A stretch of 64,000 nt of DNA from Prevotella merdae (GCF_900290275.1 NZ_LT985324.1:569465-633464), one strand, 5' to 3'. Positions 18,159-27,265 are shown, counted from the stretch's first letter. The notes: a model not told the origin generated them from the letters alone. Translations and numbers: made by a program.

Positions 18159-20216
18159 TTATTTAATAATGTCTACAGAACGCTTAAGGAAAGCGTCAAG
18201 GGCAGCACCCTTCAACATGCCATTCTGCAACAGTGCAAGATCGATGAGCTGATGTACGATATTGTTGCCTTTTGCATATGTGGTTATTACGTCTTTCTTC
18301 TTGTTGCGCTGTTCCTCAATAGCCTTCTCGGTGTTCTTTACATCATCCTTTTCCTCCTGAGTTAGCTCCTCAGGTTTCTTGTTGCTCTGTGTCTGATGCA
18401 AAGCAGCAAGACGTGCTTCAAGTCCCTTTAGCTCGCTTTCTATAGGCTTAAGTTCCTCAGCACAGGCAGTCTTCTCGCCTTCAAGCACATTCTTGATAAG
18501 GGCATGGTCGCTGTTTAGGACAAGGTTGTAAGCGTCAGGCATCTGTGCATAGAAAGCCATGCCAGCCTGGAACTTGCTTGCCTCTTTCATACGGCGCATA
18601 TACTCGCTCTGTGTTATTATTACAGGCAAGTTCTGTTCGCCAAGAGCCTGTACGTCTACATAGAACTCAGTCTTGTCGAGTTTAGGCATCTGTGAGCGGA
18701 ATGTCTGTGATAGATTGTCTTGCTCATCCTTAGGCAGTTCGCTTTCTTTCTTATCATCTTTTACAATAAGGCGGTCTACGATGTCGGCATCTACACGAGT
18801 GAAACGAGTCTTTTCAAGCTTTGTCTCAAGCATCTGCACCATAGGAGTGTCAAGTTGTCCGTCAAGCAACAGTACGCTATAACCCTTAGCCTTTGCAGCC
18901 TCAATATAGCTGTATTCACCTTCCTTATCGTTGGCGTAGAGGTATACAAGGTTGCCATCCTTGTCAGTCTGATTGTCCTTGATAAGAGTCTTGTACTCGT
19001 CGTATGTAAAGTACTTACCTTCAACATCCTTCAGTAGGGCAAAGTCCTTGGCGCGATCGTAAAAGTCTTCCTGCGACAACATGCCATAGTTGATGAATAT
19101 CTTAAGGTCGTCCCACTTCTCCTCGTATTCCTTACGGTTCTCCTTAAAGATGCCAGATAGACGGTCGGCAACCTTCTTTGTGATGTACTTTGAAATCTTC
19201 TTAACGTTGGCATCGCTCTGAAGATAAGAACGGCTAACATTAAGCGGAATGTCTGGAGAGTCGATAACACCATGAAGCAGCGTGAGGAACTCAGGTACAA
19301 TGCCTTCTACCTGGTCGGTAACGAACACTTGGTTGCAGTACAACTGTATCTTGTTGCGTTGAAGCTCGATGTTCGACTTGATGCGTGGGAAGTACAGTAT
19401 ACCTGTAAGGTTGAATGGATAGTCAACATTAAGGTGAATCCAGAACAAAGGCTCGTCCTGCATAGGATACAGTGTGCGATAGAACTCTTTGTAGTCTTCG
19501 TCCTTCAGTGTGCTTGGTGCCTTGGTCCAAAGAGGCTCTACATTATTAATAATGTTGTCTTCTTCGGTTTCCACCTGCTTGCCGTCTTTCCAATCGGTCT
19601 TCTTGCCAAAGGCAACAGGTACGGGCATAAACTTGCAGTACTTGTTAAGCAATTCCTGAATCTTAATCTTGTCGAGGAATTCCTTGCAGTCGTCATCTAT
19701 ATATAGGATGATATCAGAACCGCGGTCTGCCTTTTCGGCATCGCTAATCTCAAACTCAGGACTGCCGTCACAGCTCCACTTAATAGCCTTAGATCCTTCC
19801 TTGTAGCTGCGTGTGATAATCTCCACCTTCTTGCTCACCATAAATGATGAATAGAAGCCGAGACCGAAATGACCGATAATGGCATTTGCGTTGTCCTTAT
19901 ATTTGTCGAGGAAGTCGGTAACGCCAGAGAAAGCAATCTGATTGATGTACTTGTTGATTTCTTCCTCTGTCATACCTATACCGCGGTCGCTGATAGTAAG
20001 TGTTCCCTTATCAGTATCAAGATTTACGTGAACTGTGAGGTCGCCAAGTTCGCCTTTAAAGTCGCCACGTTCGGCAAGTGTCTTAACCTTCTGTGTTGCG
20101 TCAACAGCGTTGGATACCATTTCGCGAAGGAAAATTTCATGATCTGAATAAAGAAACTTCTTAATCACCGGGAATATATTCTCGGTAGTTACTCCAATAT
20201 TACCTTTTTGTGCCAT
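18159..20216 (-). CDS. htpG: Molecular chaperone HtpG (Hsp90)
   Basis: Cytosolic ATP-dependent chaperone of 685 aa, longer than E. coli HtpG (624). The N-terminal GHKL ATPase domain shows LREMVSNAVDATQK (about 28-41), DRGIGMTEEEI (about 80-90) and IGHFGLGFYSSFMV (about 116-129). The middle domain includes NVSRSYLQSD. The C-terminal dimerisation region carries an insertion of charged coiled-coil (about 590-650), typical of Bacteroidetes. The start is set by the conserved MAQKGNIGVTTENIFPVI. No TAnnTTTG promoter is seen upstream; instead there is a sigma-54-like site and an inverted repeat. Confidence 0.97.
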   Translation of the reverse strand: MAQKGNIGVTTENIFPVIKKFLYSDHEIFLREMVSNAVDATQKVKTLAERGDFKGELGDLTVHVNLDTDKGTLTISDRGIGMTEEEINKYINQIAFSGVTDFLDKYKDNANAIIGHFGLGFYSSFMVSKKVEIITRSYKEGSKAIKWSCDGSPEFEISDAEKADRGSDIILYIDDDCKEFLDKIKIQELLNKYCKFMPVPVAFGKKTDWKDGKQVETEEDNIINNVEPLWTKAPSTLKDEDYKEFYRTLYPMQDEPLFWIHLNVDYPFNLTGILYFPRIKSNIELQRNKIQLYCNQVFVTDQVEGIVPEFLTLLHGVIDSPDIPLNVSRSYLQSDANVKKISKYITKKVADRLSGIFKENRKEYEEKWDDLKIFINYGMLSQEDFYDRAKDFALLKDVEGKYFTYDEYKTLIKDNQTDKDGNLVYLYANDKEGEYSYIEAAKAKGYSVLLLDGQLDTPMVQMLETKLEKTRFTRVDADIVDRLIVKDDKKESELPKDEQDNLSQTFRSQMPKLDKTEFYVDVQALGEQNLPVIITQSEYMRRMKEASKFQAGMAFYAQMPDAYNLVLNSDHALIKNVLEGEKTACAEELKPIESELKGLEARLAALHQTQSNKKPEELTQEEKDDVKNTEKAIEEQRNKKKDVITTYAKGNNIVHQLIDLALLQNGMLKGAALDAFLKRSVDIIK

Positions 20217-20217
20217 A

Positions 20218-20259
20218 ATATGATGTATATATTATTTTACGTTATGTTTACATCATATT
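20218..20259. promoter_or_regulatory. Inverted repeat in htpG leader
   Basis: ATATGATGTA near 20219-20228 is mirrored by ACATCATATT near 20250-20259, separated by about 21 nt. It would lie in the mRNA leader or just downstream of the start site of htpG and could be an operator or a hairpin. Assigned from symmetry only. Confidence 0.45.
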
Positions 20260-20260
20260 A

Positions 20261-20277
20261 TACAAATTGCGTGCCAA
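20261..20277 (-). promoter_or_regulatory. Candidate sigma-54 promoter of htpG
   Basis: The minus strand reads TTGGCACGCAATTTGTA: TTGGCACG, 4 nt, then TTGTA, against the sigma-54 consensus TGGCACG-N4-TTGCA (one mismatch). It is 45 nt before the htpG start, and no TAnnTTTG element competes in the gap. Purely a motif match. Confidence 0.4.
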
Positions 20278-20284
20278 TTTATTA

Positions 20285-21646
20285 TCAGCAAACAATTTCG
20301 TGCAAAACTTCAGATAGAGTAGGGTGAGTGTGAATGATGTTAGCAAGTGCGTCAGTTGTTACACCTGTATTCATCAAAGCGGCAACCTCTTGTATTATAT
20401 CCGAAGAATGGGCACCAAAGGCATGGCATCCGACAATCTTGTTGTCAGATGTGTCAATCATAAGTTTTATCAATCCCTCTGTCTCGTCCATGGCAACAGC
20501 TTTGCCGTTAGCCCTATAGTATCCCTTCTTGCATACATACTCCTTGTTTTCTGCCTTCAATATATCCTCGCTTGCTCCTACGCTTGCAGCTTCGGGATAG
20601 GTGAATATGGCCGATGGCATAATGTCAAACTTGATGTTGTCCTCGCGTCCAAGTATATGGTTTACCACATGCATTCCTTGGAATGTTGCGGCATGCGCAA
20701 GCATGCAACGTCCGTTTACGTCGCCTATAGCGTATACATTATTTATATTAGTACGGAAGTTGTCGTCAACGGCTATACCCTTAGTCGAGTGTTCGATGCC
20801 AGCCAATTCAAGACCAAGCCCATCTGTGTTAGGTTTGCGTCCGGTTGCTATAAGTACGGTGTCGGCATTAACCTGCTGTGGCTTGCCTTTCTTCTCGTAG
20901 TTTACAACGAGTTGCTGCTTGCCGTCTTCGGTTGTAGACGTGGTTATGCTCTTTACTGCCGATTGCATAGTAAACTCAACACCTCGCTTGCCTATAGTTT
21001 GGCGCAGACGCTTGGCAATATCACTATCGAGAACAGGAAGACATTCCTTCATAAACTCAATGACAGTAACCTTGCTGCCGAAACTGTTGAAGATAGACGC
21101 AAATTCCATTCCGATAACGCCAGCACCTATGATGCAAAGATTTTCAGGAATGTGGTCGATGTCAAGCAATTGGGTTGAGTCTACAACACCAGGTAGTGTA
21201 AGGCCCTCGATAGGAGGACATTTAGAGCTTGAGCCAGTAGCTATGATAATGTTGTCGGCAGTATAAGTCTCGTCGCCAACAGCAATAGTCTTTGCATCTG
21301 TAAAATGTGCGAATCCGCGTACAAATGTAATGCCTGGCATTTGCATTAAGGTCTCGATGCCGCTGCGCAGCTTTTCTACCACTTCGCGCTTGCGTTCGAT
21401 AACCTTATTGAAGTTCAGCTGAAAACCATTGACGCTTATACCGAAAGTCTCGGCATTGGCTAATGTCTCGATAGCCTCGGCATTTCTGCAAAGTGTTTTG
21501 GTTGGTATACAACCACAGTTAAGGCATGTGCCGCCTGCCTCGTGTGCCTCAATTACAGTAACTGTAAGTCCATTCTTTGCAGCATACTCAGCGGCACGGT
21601 ATCCGCCAGGTCCAGAACCTATAATGATTAAGTTGGATTTGTTCAT
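20285..21646 (-). CDS. lpdA: Dihydrolipoyl dehydrogenase (E3)
   Basis: FAD-dependent dihydrolipoamide:NAD+ oxidoreductase of 453 aa that reoxidises the lipoyl arm of the glycine-cleavage H protein and of 2-oxoacid dehydrogenases. It has the FAD loop GSGPGGYRAAEYAA (11-24), the redox disulfide GGTCLNCGCIPTK (38-50), the second dinucleotide loop IGAGVIGMEFAS near 170-181 and the C-terminal HTHPTLSE with the catalytic His. It follows the gcv operon, separated by a foldback element, and is most likely the E3 of that system. Confidence 0.96.
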   Translation of the reverse strand: MNKSNLIIIGSGPGGYRAAEYAAKNGLTVTVIEAHEAGGTCLNCGCIPTKTLCRNAEAIETLANAETFGISVNGFQLNFNKVIERKREVVEKLRSGIETLMQMPGITFVRGFAHFTDAKTIAVGDETYTADNIIIATGSSSKCPPIEGLTLPGVVDSTQLLDIDHIPENLCIIGAGVIGMEFASIFNSFGSKVTVIEFMKECLPVLDSDIAKRLRQTIGKRGVEFTMQSAVKSITTSTTEDGKQQLVVNYEKKGKPQQVNADTVLIATGRKPNTDGLGLELAGIEHSTKGIAVDDNFRTNINNVYAIGDVNGRCMLAHAATFQGMHVVNHILGREDNIKFDIMPSAIFTYPEAASVGASEDILKAENKEYVCKKGYYRANGKAVAMDETEGLIKLMIDTSDNKIVGCHAFGAHSSDIIQEVAALMNTGVTTDALANIIHTHPTLSEVLHEIVC

Positions 21647-21685
21647 CTTAGTAGAGTAATAGGGTTAGGTGTATTAGGGGGCCAT

Positions 21686-21866
21686 GAGGAGGGTGTGTCA
21701 AAATGGGAGTTAAAGGAAGTTTGGGCTTCGCCCGAAGTTAACAGAAGTTAGCGGACATATGTATAAATTACTGAAAATAAAGCATTTGTCTGTTAACTTC
21801 CATCCATCGCAGATGGATTAACTTCTTCTTTAATTCTGATAACTCACATTTTGACACACCCTCCTC
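21686..21866. repeat. 181-bp foldback (MITE-like) element between gcvPB and lpdA
   Basis: Perfect 20-bp inverted termini, GAGGAGGGTGTGTCAAAATG at 21686-21705 and its complement at 21847-21866, extend inward by about 6 more bases with one mismatch. Inside lie a second perfect 11-bp inverted pair, GAAGTTAACAG at 21734-21744 and CTGTTAACTTC at 21790-21800, and two small hairpins (GGGCTTCGCCC; ATCCATCGCAGATGGAT). One end is 10 nt past the gcvPB stop. The terminal sequence is shared with terminator hairpins at 12680 and 34505. No coding content. It may be a miniature transposable element or a structured RNA/attenuator. Confidence 0.65.
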
Positions 21867-21875
21867 TTTAAAGAT

Positions 21876-23333
21876 TTAAATAGATTTCATTTGTTTCCAA
21901 GTCAATATCGGTTGTTTGGCGGCAAGCACATCATCAACACGTCCTGTAGGTGTGTTATGTGGTGCTGTCTTTACAACGTCCGGATTGCTTGCTGCCTCTT
22001 CGGCAATCTTGCGCAAGGTGTCGATAAAGCAGTCTATGGTCTCCTTGCTTTCGTTCTCTGTTGGCTCTATCATCATAGCTTCATGGAAGAGCAACGGGAA
22101 GTATATTGTCGGAGCATGATAGCCATAGTCGAGTAGACGCTTGGCAACATCCATAGTTGTTACCCCCGTCGACTTGTCCTTTAGTCCGTTGAATACAAAC
22201 TCATGTTTGCATACACTACCTATAGGCAATTCGTAGCAGTCCTTAAGCGACTCTTTGATATAGTTAGCATTTAGAGTGGCAAGCGGACCAACAAGCTTGA
22301 TGTGCTCGTTGCCGAGGGTCAAGATATAGGTGTAAGCTCTAAGCATAACGGTAAAGTTGCCAAAGAACTCGCCCACATGTATGTCGCCATCGCCCTTGTT
22401 TACTATATGGTATTTGTCGCCAACCTTTTCTACCTTTGGTACAGGAAGGAATTGTTCCAAGCCCTTGCGAACACCAACTGGACCCGAACCTGGTCCACCT
22501 CCGCCATGAGGTGTAGAGAATGTCTTATGCAGGTTGATGTGCATAACGTCGAAGCCCATATCTCCAGGGCGGCATACACCAAGCATAGGGTTGAGGTTGG
22601 CTCCATCATAATACATAAGACCACCACATTCGTGTACAAGTCGTTGTATCTCAGGAATCTCACGCTCAAAAAGACCAAGCGTATTAGGATTGGTCATCAT
22701 CATGGCTGCAACAGTATCGTCAAGCAGTCCACGCAAATCGTTTACATCGACAACACCTTCTGCTGTAGATTTCACCTCAATTATTTCCAGTCCGCATACA
22801 GCTGCAGATGCAGGGTTAGTGCCATGTGCCGAGTCGGGTACAATAACCTTAGTACGTTTCATGTCGCCACGACTTTGGTGATAGGCGCGTATAATCATAA
22901 GTCCGGTAAGCTCTCCGTGTGCACCTGCAAATGGGTTGAGTGTAAATTCTTCCAAACCCGTTATGGCAGAAAGAGCCTTTTGCATGTCGTAGTATACCTG
23001 CAAAGCTCCCTGGCAAGTTTCTTCTGGCTGTAATGGGTGAATAGCTGCAAACTGTGGCAAAGCTGCTATTTCCTCGTTGATTATAGGGTTGTACTTCATC
23101 GTGCAACTGCCTAAAGGATAGAAGCCATTGTTTACGCCAAAGTTGTTGTTGCTAAGATTGGTGTAATGGCGTACTACGGTAAGCTCGTCACATTCAGGTA
23201 ATTCAGCATCAGTATTGCGACGCATCTCGGCAGGAACTTCGTGGTGTCCAAACTTATTCAGGGGAAGAGAATAACCACGTCTGCCAGGACGTGACAACTC
23301 AAAAATCAAGTTTCCATAAAGATGATTGTTCAT
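21876..23333 (-). CDS. gcvPB: Glycine dehydrogenase (decarboxylating) subunit 2
   Basis: Beta subunit of the split P protein, 485 aa, PLP-dependent. It decarboxylates glycine and passes the aminomethyl group to the lipoyl arm of GcvH. The PLP lysine is in INLHKTFSTPHGGGGPG (about 265-281). The NPFAGAHGELTGL and PDSAHGTNPASA segments are also typical of P protein. Its ATG overlaps the gcvPA stop by 4 nt (ATGA), indicating translational coupling of the two subunits, as expected for a heterotetramer. Confidence 0.96.
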   Translation of the reverse strand: MNNHLYGNLIFELSRPGRRGYSLPLNKFGHHEVPAEMRRNTDAELPECDELTVVRHYTNLSNNNFGVNNGFYPLGSCTMKYNPIINEEIAALPQFAAIHPLQPEETCQGALQVYYDMQKALSAITGLEEFTLNPFAGAHGELTGLMIIRAYHQSRGDMKRTKVIVPDSAHGTNPASAAVCGLEIIEVKSTAEGVVDVNDLRGLLDDTVAAMMMTNPNTLGLFEREIPEIQRLVHECGGLMYYDGANLNPMLGVCRPGDMGFDVMHINLHKTFSTPHGGGGPGSGPVGVRKGLEQFLPVPKVEKVGDKYHIVNKGDGDIHVGEFFGNFTVMLRAYTYILTLGNEHIKLVGPLATLNANYIKESLKDCYELPIGSVCKHEFVFNGLKDKSTGVTTMDVAKRLLDYGYHAPTIYFPLLFHEAMMIEPTENESKETIDCFIDTLRKIAEEAASNPDVVKTAPHNTPTGRVDDVLAAKQPILTWKQMKSI

Positions 23334-24658
23334 AGCGTCTCCTCCTTTACAATGTTTACTAGTTTGTCAACCTCTTCCTTTGTGCGTTTCTCTGTAACAG
23401 CAAACATAATGGTATTTGCGTCTACTTTAATGCCGCCCATTATGCCGTTGGCAATGAATTGCTTTTGCAATGCATCTGTATCGCCCTTGTATTTGAGGCA
23501 GAACTCGTTGAAGAAAGGCTTGTTGTACTTTTCCTCGAATTTGCCAGTGGCTATCAGTTCGTCGTGCAGATAGTGTGCGCCGTCGTACGACATCTGTGCT
23601 GCCTCCTTCAATCCCTCCTTGCCCATAACAGACATGTATATTGTTACAAAGAGAGCCATGAGCGACTCGTTAGAGCAAATATTTGATGTTGCCTTTTGGC
23701 GACGAATATGTTGCTCGCGCGCTTGAAGGGTAAGCACAAATACACGTTGACCTCTATTGTCAACAGTCTTGCCTACAATACGACCCGGCATCTTGCGCAT
23801 TAGCTTTTCCTTACAGCACATATAGCCAACAGAAGGACCTCCGAACGACATAGGAATGCCGAGCGATTGTCCGTCGCCTACAGCTATATCTGCATCCCAT
23901 TCGCCTGGAGTCTTCAACATGGCAAGGTCGGCAGCCACACTATTAATGACAAACAGAGCCTTATTTGTATGACAAGAGTCGGCAAAACCCGAGTAGTCTT
24001 CTACAATGCCATAATAGTTAGGTTGTTGTACAATAACTCCAGCTATGCCGCCACGCTCAAGACGCTCGTCCATACTTGCCTTGTCGGTTGTGCCTTCATT
24101 GGCTTTAATCAGTTCGATGTTGAATCCATGGAAGTGGGCGTATGTCTTTACAACGTTCAGCACCTTAGGGTCTACCGTCTCGGATACAAGCACAGTATCT
24201 GTCTTCTTGGTAGCTGCCATAGTCATAATGGCAGCCTCGGCTGTTGCTGTAGAGCCGTCGTACATAGAAGCGTTAGATACATCCATGCCGGTAAGCTCGG
24301 CCATCATGCTCTGGTATTCAAAGATATAGTGTAGAGTACCTTGTGATATCTCTGCCTGATACGGAGTGTAGCTTGTAAGAAATTCGGAGCGTGACAGAAT
24401 GTTAGGTACTGCAGCCGGTGTGTAATGGTCGTAGCAACCAGCACCGGCAAATACAGTAAGTCGAAGATTCTTATTGCCGAGTTGTTCGAAGAAAGCTCTT
24501 ATTTCCGACTCGCTTTTAGGGTCAGGCAAGTCGTATTTGCCTCGAAAACGGATGCACTCAGGCACATCAGAATAGAGATCGTCAAGCGACTCCATTCCTG
24601 CCTGAGCTAACATCTGTTTTATTTCATCCTCGGTATGAGGGAAATATTTAAAGTTCAT
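23330..24658 (-). CDS. gcvPA: Glycine dehydrogenase (decarboxylating) subunit 1
   Basis: Alpha subunit of the split P protein, 442 aa from the chosen start MNFKYFPHTEDE at 24658. The reading frame is open 29 codons further upstream, but those residues do not resemble the family and would run into the gcvH stop region. Family segments include GAGCYDHYTPAAV, YQAEISQGTLHYIFEYQSMMAELTG (in two parts) and GDGQSLGIPMSFGGPS. It forms the glycine-binding complex with GcvPB. It lies 37 nt downstream of gcvH. Confidence 0.95.
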   Translation of the reverse strand: MNFKYFPHTEDEIKQMLAQAGMESLDDLYSDVPECIRFRGKYDLPDPKSESEIRAFFEQLGNKNLRLTVFAGAGCYDHYTPAAVPNILSRSEFLTSYTPYQAEISQGTLHYIFEYQSMMAELTGMDVSNASMYDGSTATAEAAIMTMAATKKTDTVLVSETVDPKVLNVVKTYAHFHGFNIELIKANEGTTDKASMDERLERGGIAGVIVQQPNYYGIVEDYSGFADSCHTNKALFVINSVAADLAMLKTPGEWDADIAVGDGQSLGIPMSFGGPSVGYMCCKEKLMRKMPGRIVGKTVDNRGQRVFVLTLQAREQHIRRQKATSNICSNESLMALFVTIYMSVMGKEGLKEAAQMSYDGAHYLHDELIATGKFEEKYNKPFFNEFCLKYKGDTDALQKQFIANGIMGGIKVDANTIMFAVTEKRTKEEVDKLVNIVKEETL

Positions 24659-24695
24659 AGTAAAGGTTTTAAAGTTTATGATATTGGATATCTGC

Positions 24696-25076
24696 TTATT
24701 CCTTGCAGATACCCTCATAAGCGGCAGCGTCCATAAGGTTGTCAAGTTCGCCCTTGTCAGACATCTCCACCTTCATAATCCAGTTTTCGAATGCGTCCTC
24801 GTTGATAAGCTCAGGCTTATCCTCAAGAGCCTCGTTTATCTCAACAACAGTACCAGATACAGGAGAGATAAGGTCGCTTGCAGCCTTAACGCTTTCAACA
24901 GCACCGAAATCCTCGCCAGCCTCTACTTCGTCGTCAACCTCAGGCATGTCAACATATACAACATTGCCAAGTGCGTGCTGAGCATAGTCTGTAATACCAA
25001 CGTAAGCGAAATCGCCTTCAACCTTTACATATTCGTGTGACTCAGAGTAGTAGAGTCCTTCAATTACTTTTGCCAT
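24696..25076 (-). CDS. gcvH: Glycine cleavage system H protein
   Basis: GcvH is the lipoylated shuttle of the cleavage system, 126 aa. The lipoyl lysine is K64 in GAVESVKAASDLISPVSG. The flanking beta-barrel residues, HEYVKVEGDFAYVGITDYAQ near 14-33 and GNVVYVDMPEVDDEV near 37-51, match the family. It sits between gcvT and gcvPA, 60 nt after gcvT. The lipoate ligase at the head of the operon is the likely source of its lipoyl group. Confidence 0.97.
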   Translation of the reverse strand: MAKVIEGLYYSESHEYVKVEGDFAYVGITDYAQHALGNVVYVDMPEVDDEVEAGEDFGAVESVKAASDLISPVSGTVVEINEALEDKPELINEDAFENWIMKVEMSDKGELDNLMDAAAYEGICKE

Positions 25077-25136
25077 AGTGTTTAATTTAGTAGTGATTAA
25101 TTATTTAGTTGTTAATTATTTAATTCTTTGTTTTTG

Positions 25137-26225
25137 TTATTTCTTGTAGTGTTTGTCGTAGAAACGTTTCTTTACAACAATGCCAGGGAATGTCTTCTTT
25201 CTGATTTGTACCTCAAGTTCTGTACCCAGTTTTCCGTATTTTGCGTCGATAAGAGCCATACAAACCGACTTGTCTGTAGATATTGTATGATATCCAGTTG
25301 TAACTTCGCCAATCTCCTTGCCTTCGGCTAAAATCTTGTAGCCATGACGAGGAATGGCACGGTCTTGTAGCTCAATGCCCACAAGCTTCTTTTCTGGACC
25401 GTTGGCTTTCTGCTCTGCAAGTGCCTCCTTGCCTATAAACTCAGGCTTGTCGAGTTTGCAGAACATGCTCAATCCTGCCATAACTGGTGTGATGTCCTTA
25501 GACAATTCATCGCCATACAAAGGCAAACCTACCTCGAAGCGCAATGTGTCGCGGCATCCAAGACCGCATGGTTTGCAACGACCTGACTCCATCAGCTTGT
25601 CCCAGTTGGCATTGATAAACTTATGAGAAGCATAAATCTCGAATCCGTCCTCGCCAGTATAGCCGGTGCGGCTTATAATGATGGTCTCGCCTTCAACGTC
25701 AGCAAACTTGGCTGTATAGAAAGTAAGTTCTTTGCATCCAATTCCCAAAACCTCCTCAACAACCTGCTCGGCCTCAGGACCTTGTACAGCAAGCTGTCCA
25801 TAGTCTTCAGAACGGTTGGCAAACTCAACGTCGAAACCTTCGAGATGGCTCTTCATCCACTCAACATCCTTGTCTATGTTGGCGGCATTGATAACGAGGA
25901 AGAAGTCGTTATCGTCCATTTTGTATACCAGCAAGTCGTCTACGGTGCCACCATCTTCGTAGCACATCATGCCGTAGAATATCTTTCCAATAGGAGCATC
26001 CTTGATGTCGTTGGTAAAGATATGGTTTACATAGCGCTCGGCATCAGGACCTTTAACCGTTACTTCGCCCATGTGCGACACGTCAAACACACCACAGTGC
26101 TGTCGTACAGCGTTGTGCTCGTCGGTGATGTTGGTGTACTGGATTGGCATGATAAATCCGCCGAAAGGTTGCATTAAGGCTCCAAGAGCCACATGCTTTT
26201 CGTAAAGACATGTTTTTTTCTCCAT
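25137..26225 (-). CDS. gcvT: Aminomethyltransferase (T protein)
   Basis: GcvT transfers the methylene group from the H-protein arm to tetrahydrofolate, releasing ammonia. The 362-aa protein has the FDVSHMGEV motif (about 47-55), DDLLVYKMDDNDFFLVINA near 96-114, and GLGCRDTLRFEVGLPLYG near 232-249 around the folate site. Length is standard. It lies 33 nt downstream of lplA and begins the four structural gcv genes. Confidence 0.97.
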   Translation of the reverse strand: MEKKTCLYEKHVALGALMQPFGGFIMPIQYTNITDEHNAVRQHCGVFDVSHMGEVTVKGPDAERYVNHIFTNDIKDAPIGKIFYGMMCYEDGGTVDDLLVYKMDDNDFFLVINAANIDKDVEWMKSHLEGFDVEFANRSEDYGQLAVQGPEAEQVVEEVLGIGCKELTFYTAKFADVEGETIIISRTGYTGEDGFEIYASHKFINANWDKLMESGRCKPCGLGCRDTLRFEVGLPLYGDELSKDITPVMAGLSMFCKLDKPEFIGKEALAEQKANGPEKKLVGIELQDRAIPRHGYKILAEGKEIGEVTTGYHTISTDKSVCMALIDAKYGKLGTELEVQIRKKTFPGIVVKKRFYDKHYKK

Positions 26226-26258
26226 ATCAGTAGTAATATTTAGATTGAGTTTATAGAT

Positions 26259-27230
26259 TTATTTTGTCAGCAGCTCAACAAAGTCGTTCTTTTTCAGATT
26301 TAGAATAACATCGTCAAGTTGGTTGGGTAAGGCTTGGGCCACTTCTTGTTCAGTTAGCTTCACACCTCTTAGGGGCGTTATTATCTGTTGTCCTATGTCT
26401 CCCACGAGGAAGAAGTCGCCCTTGATGTCAATATCGTGTATCACATCGTTCTTCATCTCCATGTTTACAACAATATCTCCAACACCTTCGATGCGTCCGC
26501 TTCGTGTTATGTTGTAGCGTGGATTGTTGCCATAAATGAATTTGGGTGTCAGATATTCTTTTTCAATCTCGGATATCTTCTTTATGTCGTCTTCGCCAAG
26601 TATTACCTCTCCATTGCATAAGTTGTCTTTGGTAAACTGCTTAAACTGCTCAATGTCGAGGCTAATATGGTCTTTCAGTAGTGTGATGTGCTGGCGAACG
26701 CTCTTAATGCCCTTAGATATAAGTTTCTCGTCCGAAGGAGTTATAGCGCCCACCATGTTCTGCATATCTGTGTCGTACAGCATGGTGCCGTGTACAATAC
26801 TGTGTCCAGGTACATGATAGAAGGCATTGCCCGATACTTTCTTGTCGCCAATCATTATATCGTTGCGTCCGCTTGCGGTAGCGTCTACACCGAGTTTGCG
26901 CAGCATTGTAGCCACCATATCTATATATTTGCCAAATGTCAGGCTAACGTTTTCGTCAATTGTTATATACGAGAACATGATATTGTTCATGTCGGCATAC
27001 ACACATCCGCCTCCGCTCTTGCGTCTGTACGTGTTGATGTTGTGCTGTCGGCAGTATTCCAGATTCACCTCGTTTTGTATCAGTTGGTTTCGCCCGAATA
27101 TAACGGTGGGGGTTACTTGCCACATGAAGAAGTATTCGTCGCCTTTCATGTGGCGCGCTATATACTCTTCCATAGCAAGGTAGAAGGTTAGTCTTCTTTC
27201 ACGGTTGTTGGGCAAGGTTACATATATCAT
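26259..27230 (-). CDS. lplA: Lipoate--protein ligase
   Basis: A 323-aa lipoate ligase of the LplA/BPL fold that attaches salvaged lipoate to carrier domains such as GcvH. Diagnostic segments are RRKSGGGCVYADMNNIMFSYI near 70-90 (in pieces), KKVSGNAFYHVPGHSIVHGTML near 128-149, and a C-terminal accessory domain after about 245 (RSGRIEGVGDIVVNMEMK). It is the first gene of lplA-gcvT-gcvH-gcvPA-gcvPB, with a well-spaced promoter 27 nt upstream. The leader is too short for a glycine riboswitch. Confidence 0.93.
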   Translation of the reverse strand: MIYVTLPNNRERRLTFYLAMEEYIARHMKGDEYFFMWQVTPTVIFGRNQLIQNEVNLEYCRQHNINTYRRKSGGGCVYADMNNIMFSYITIDENVSLTFGKYIDMVATMLRKLGVDATASGRNDIMIGDKKVSGNAFYHVPGHSIVHGTMLYDTDMQNMVGAITPSDEKLISKGIKSVRQHITLLKDHISLDIEQFKQFTKDNLCNGEVILGEDDIKKISEIEKEYLTPKFIYGNNPRYNITRSGRIEGVGDIVVNMEMKNDVIHDIDIKGDFFLVGDIGQQIITPLRGVKLTEQEVAQALPNQLDDVILNLKKNDFVELLTK

Positions 27231-27257
27231 AGATTTTTGTTTTTAAAGTATCGTATG

Positions 27258-27265
27258 CAAACTTA
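27258..27265 (-). promoter_or_regulatory. -7 element (TAAGTTTG) of lplA-gcv operon
   Basis: The minus strand reads TAAGTTTGC with a TTG about 18-19 nt further upstream, a close match to the Bacteroidetes promoter. The predicted leader is about 22 nt. Confidence 0.7.

Noticed and set aside
20324..21178. 284-codon plus-strand frame opposite lpdA
   Set aside because: The antisense frame over lpdA has an odd composition rich in Cys, Tyr and Val and no start context; lpdA has all of its family motifs.
26226..27260. Glycine riboswitch for the gcv operon
   Set aside because: The predicted leader before lplA is about 22 nt, and the gaps before gcvT and gcvH are 33-60 nt; none is long enough and no riboswitch core is seen.
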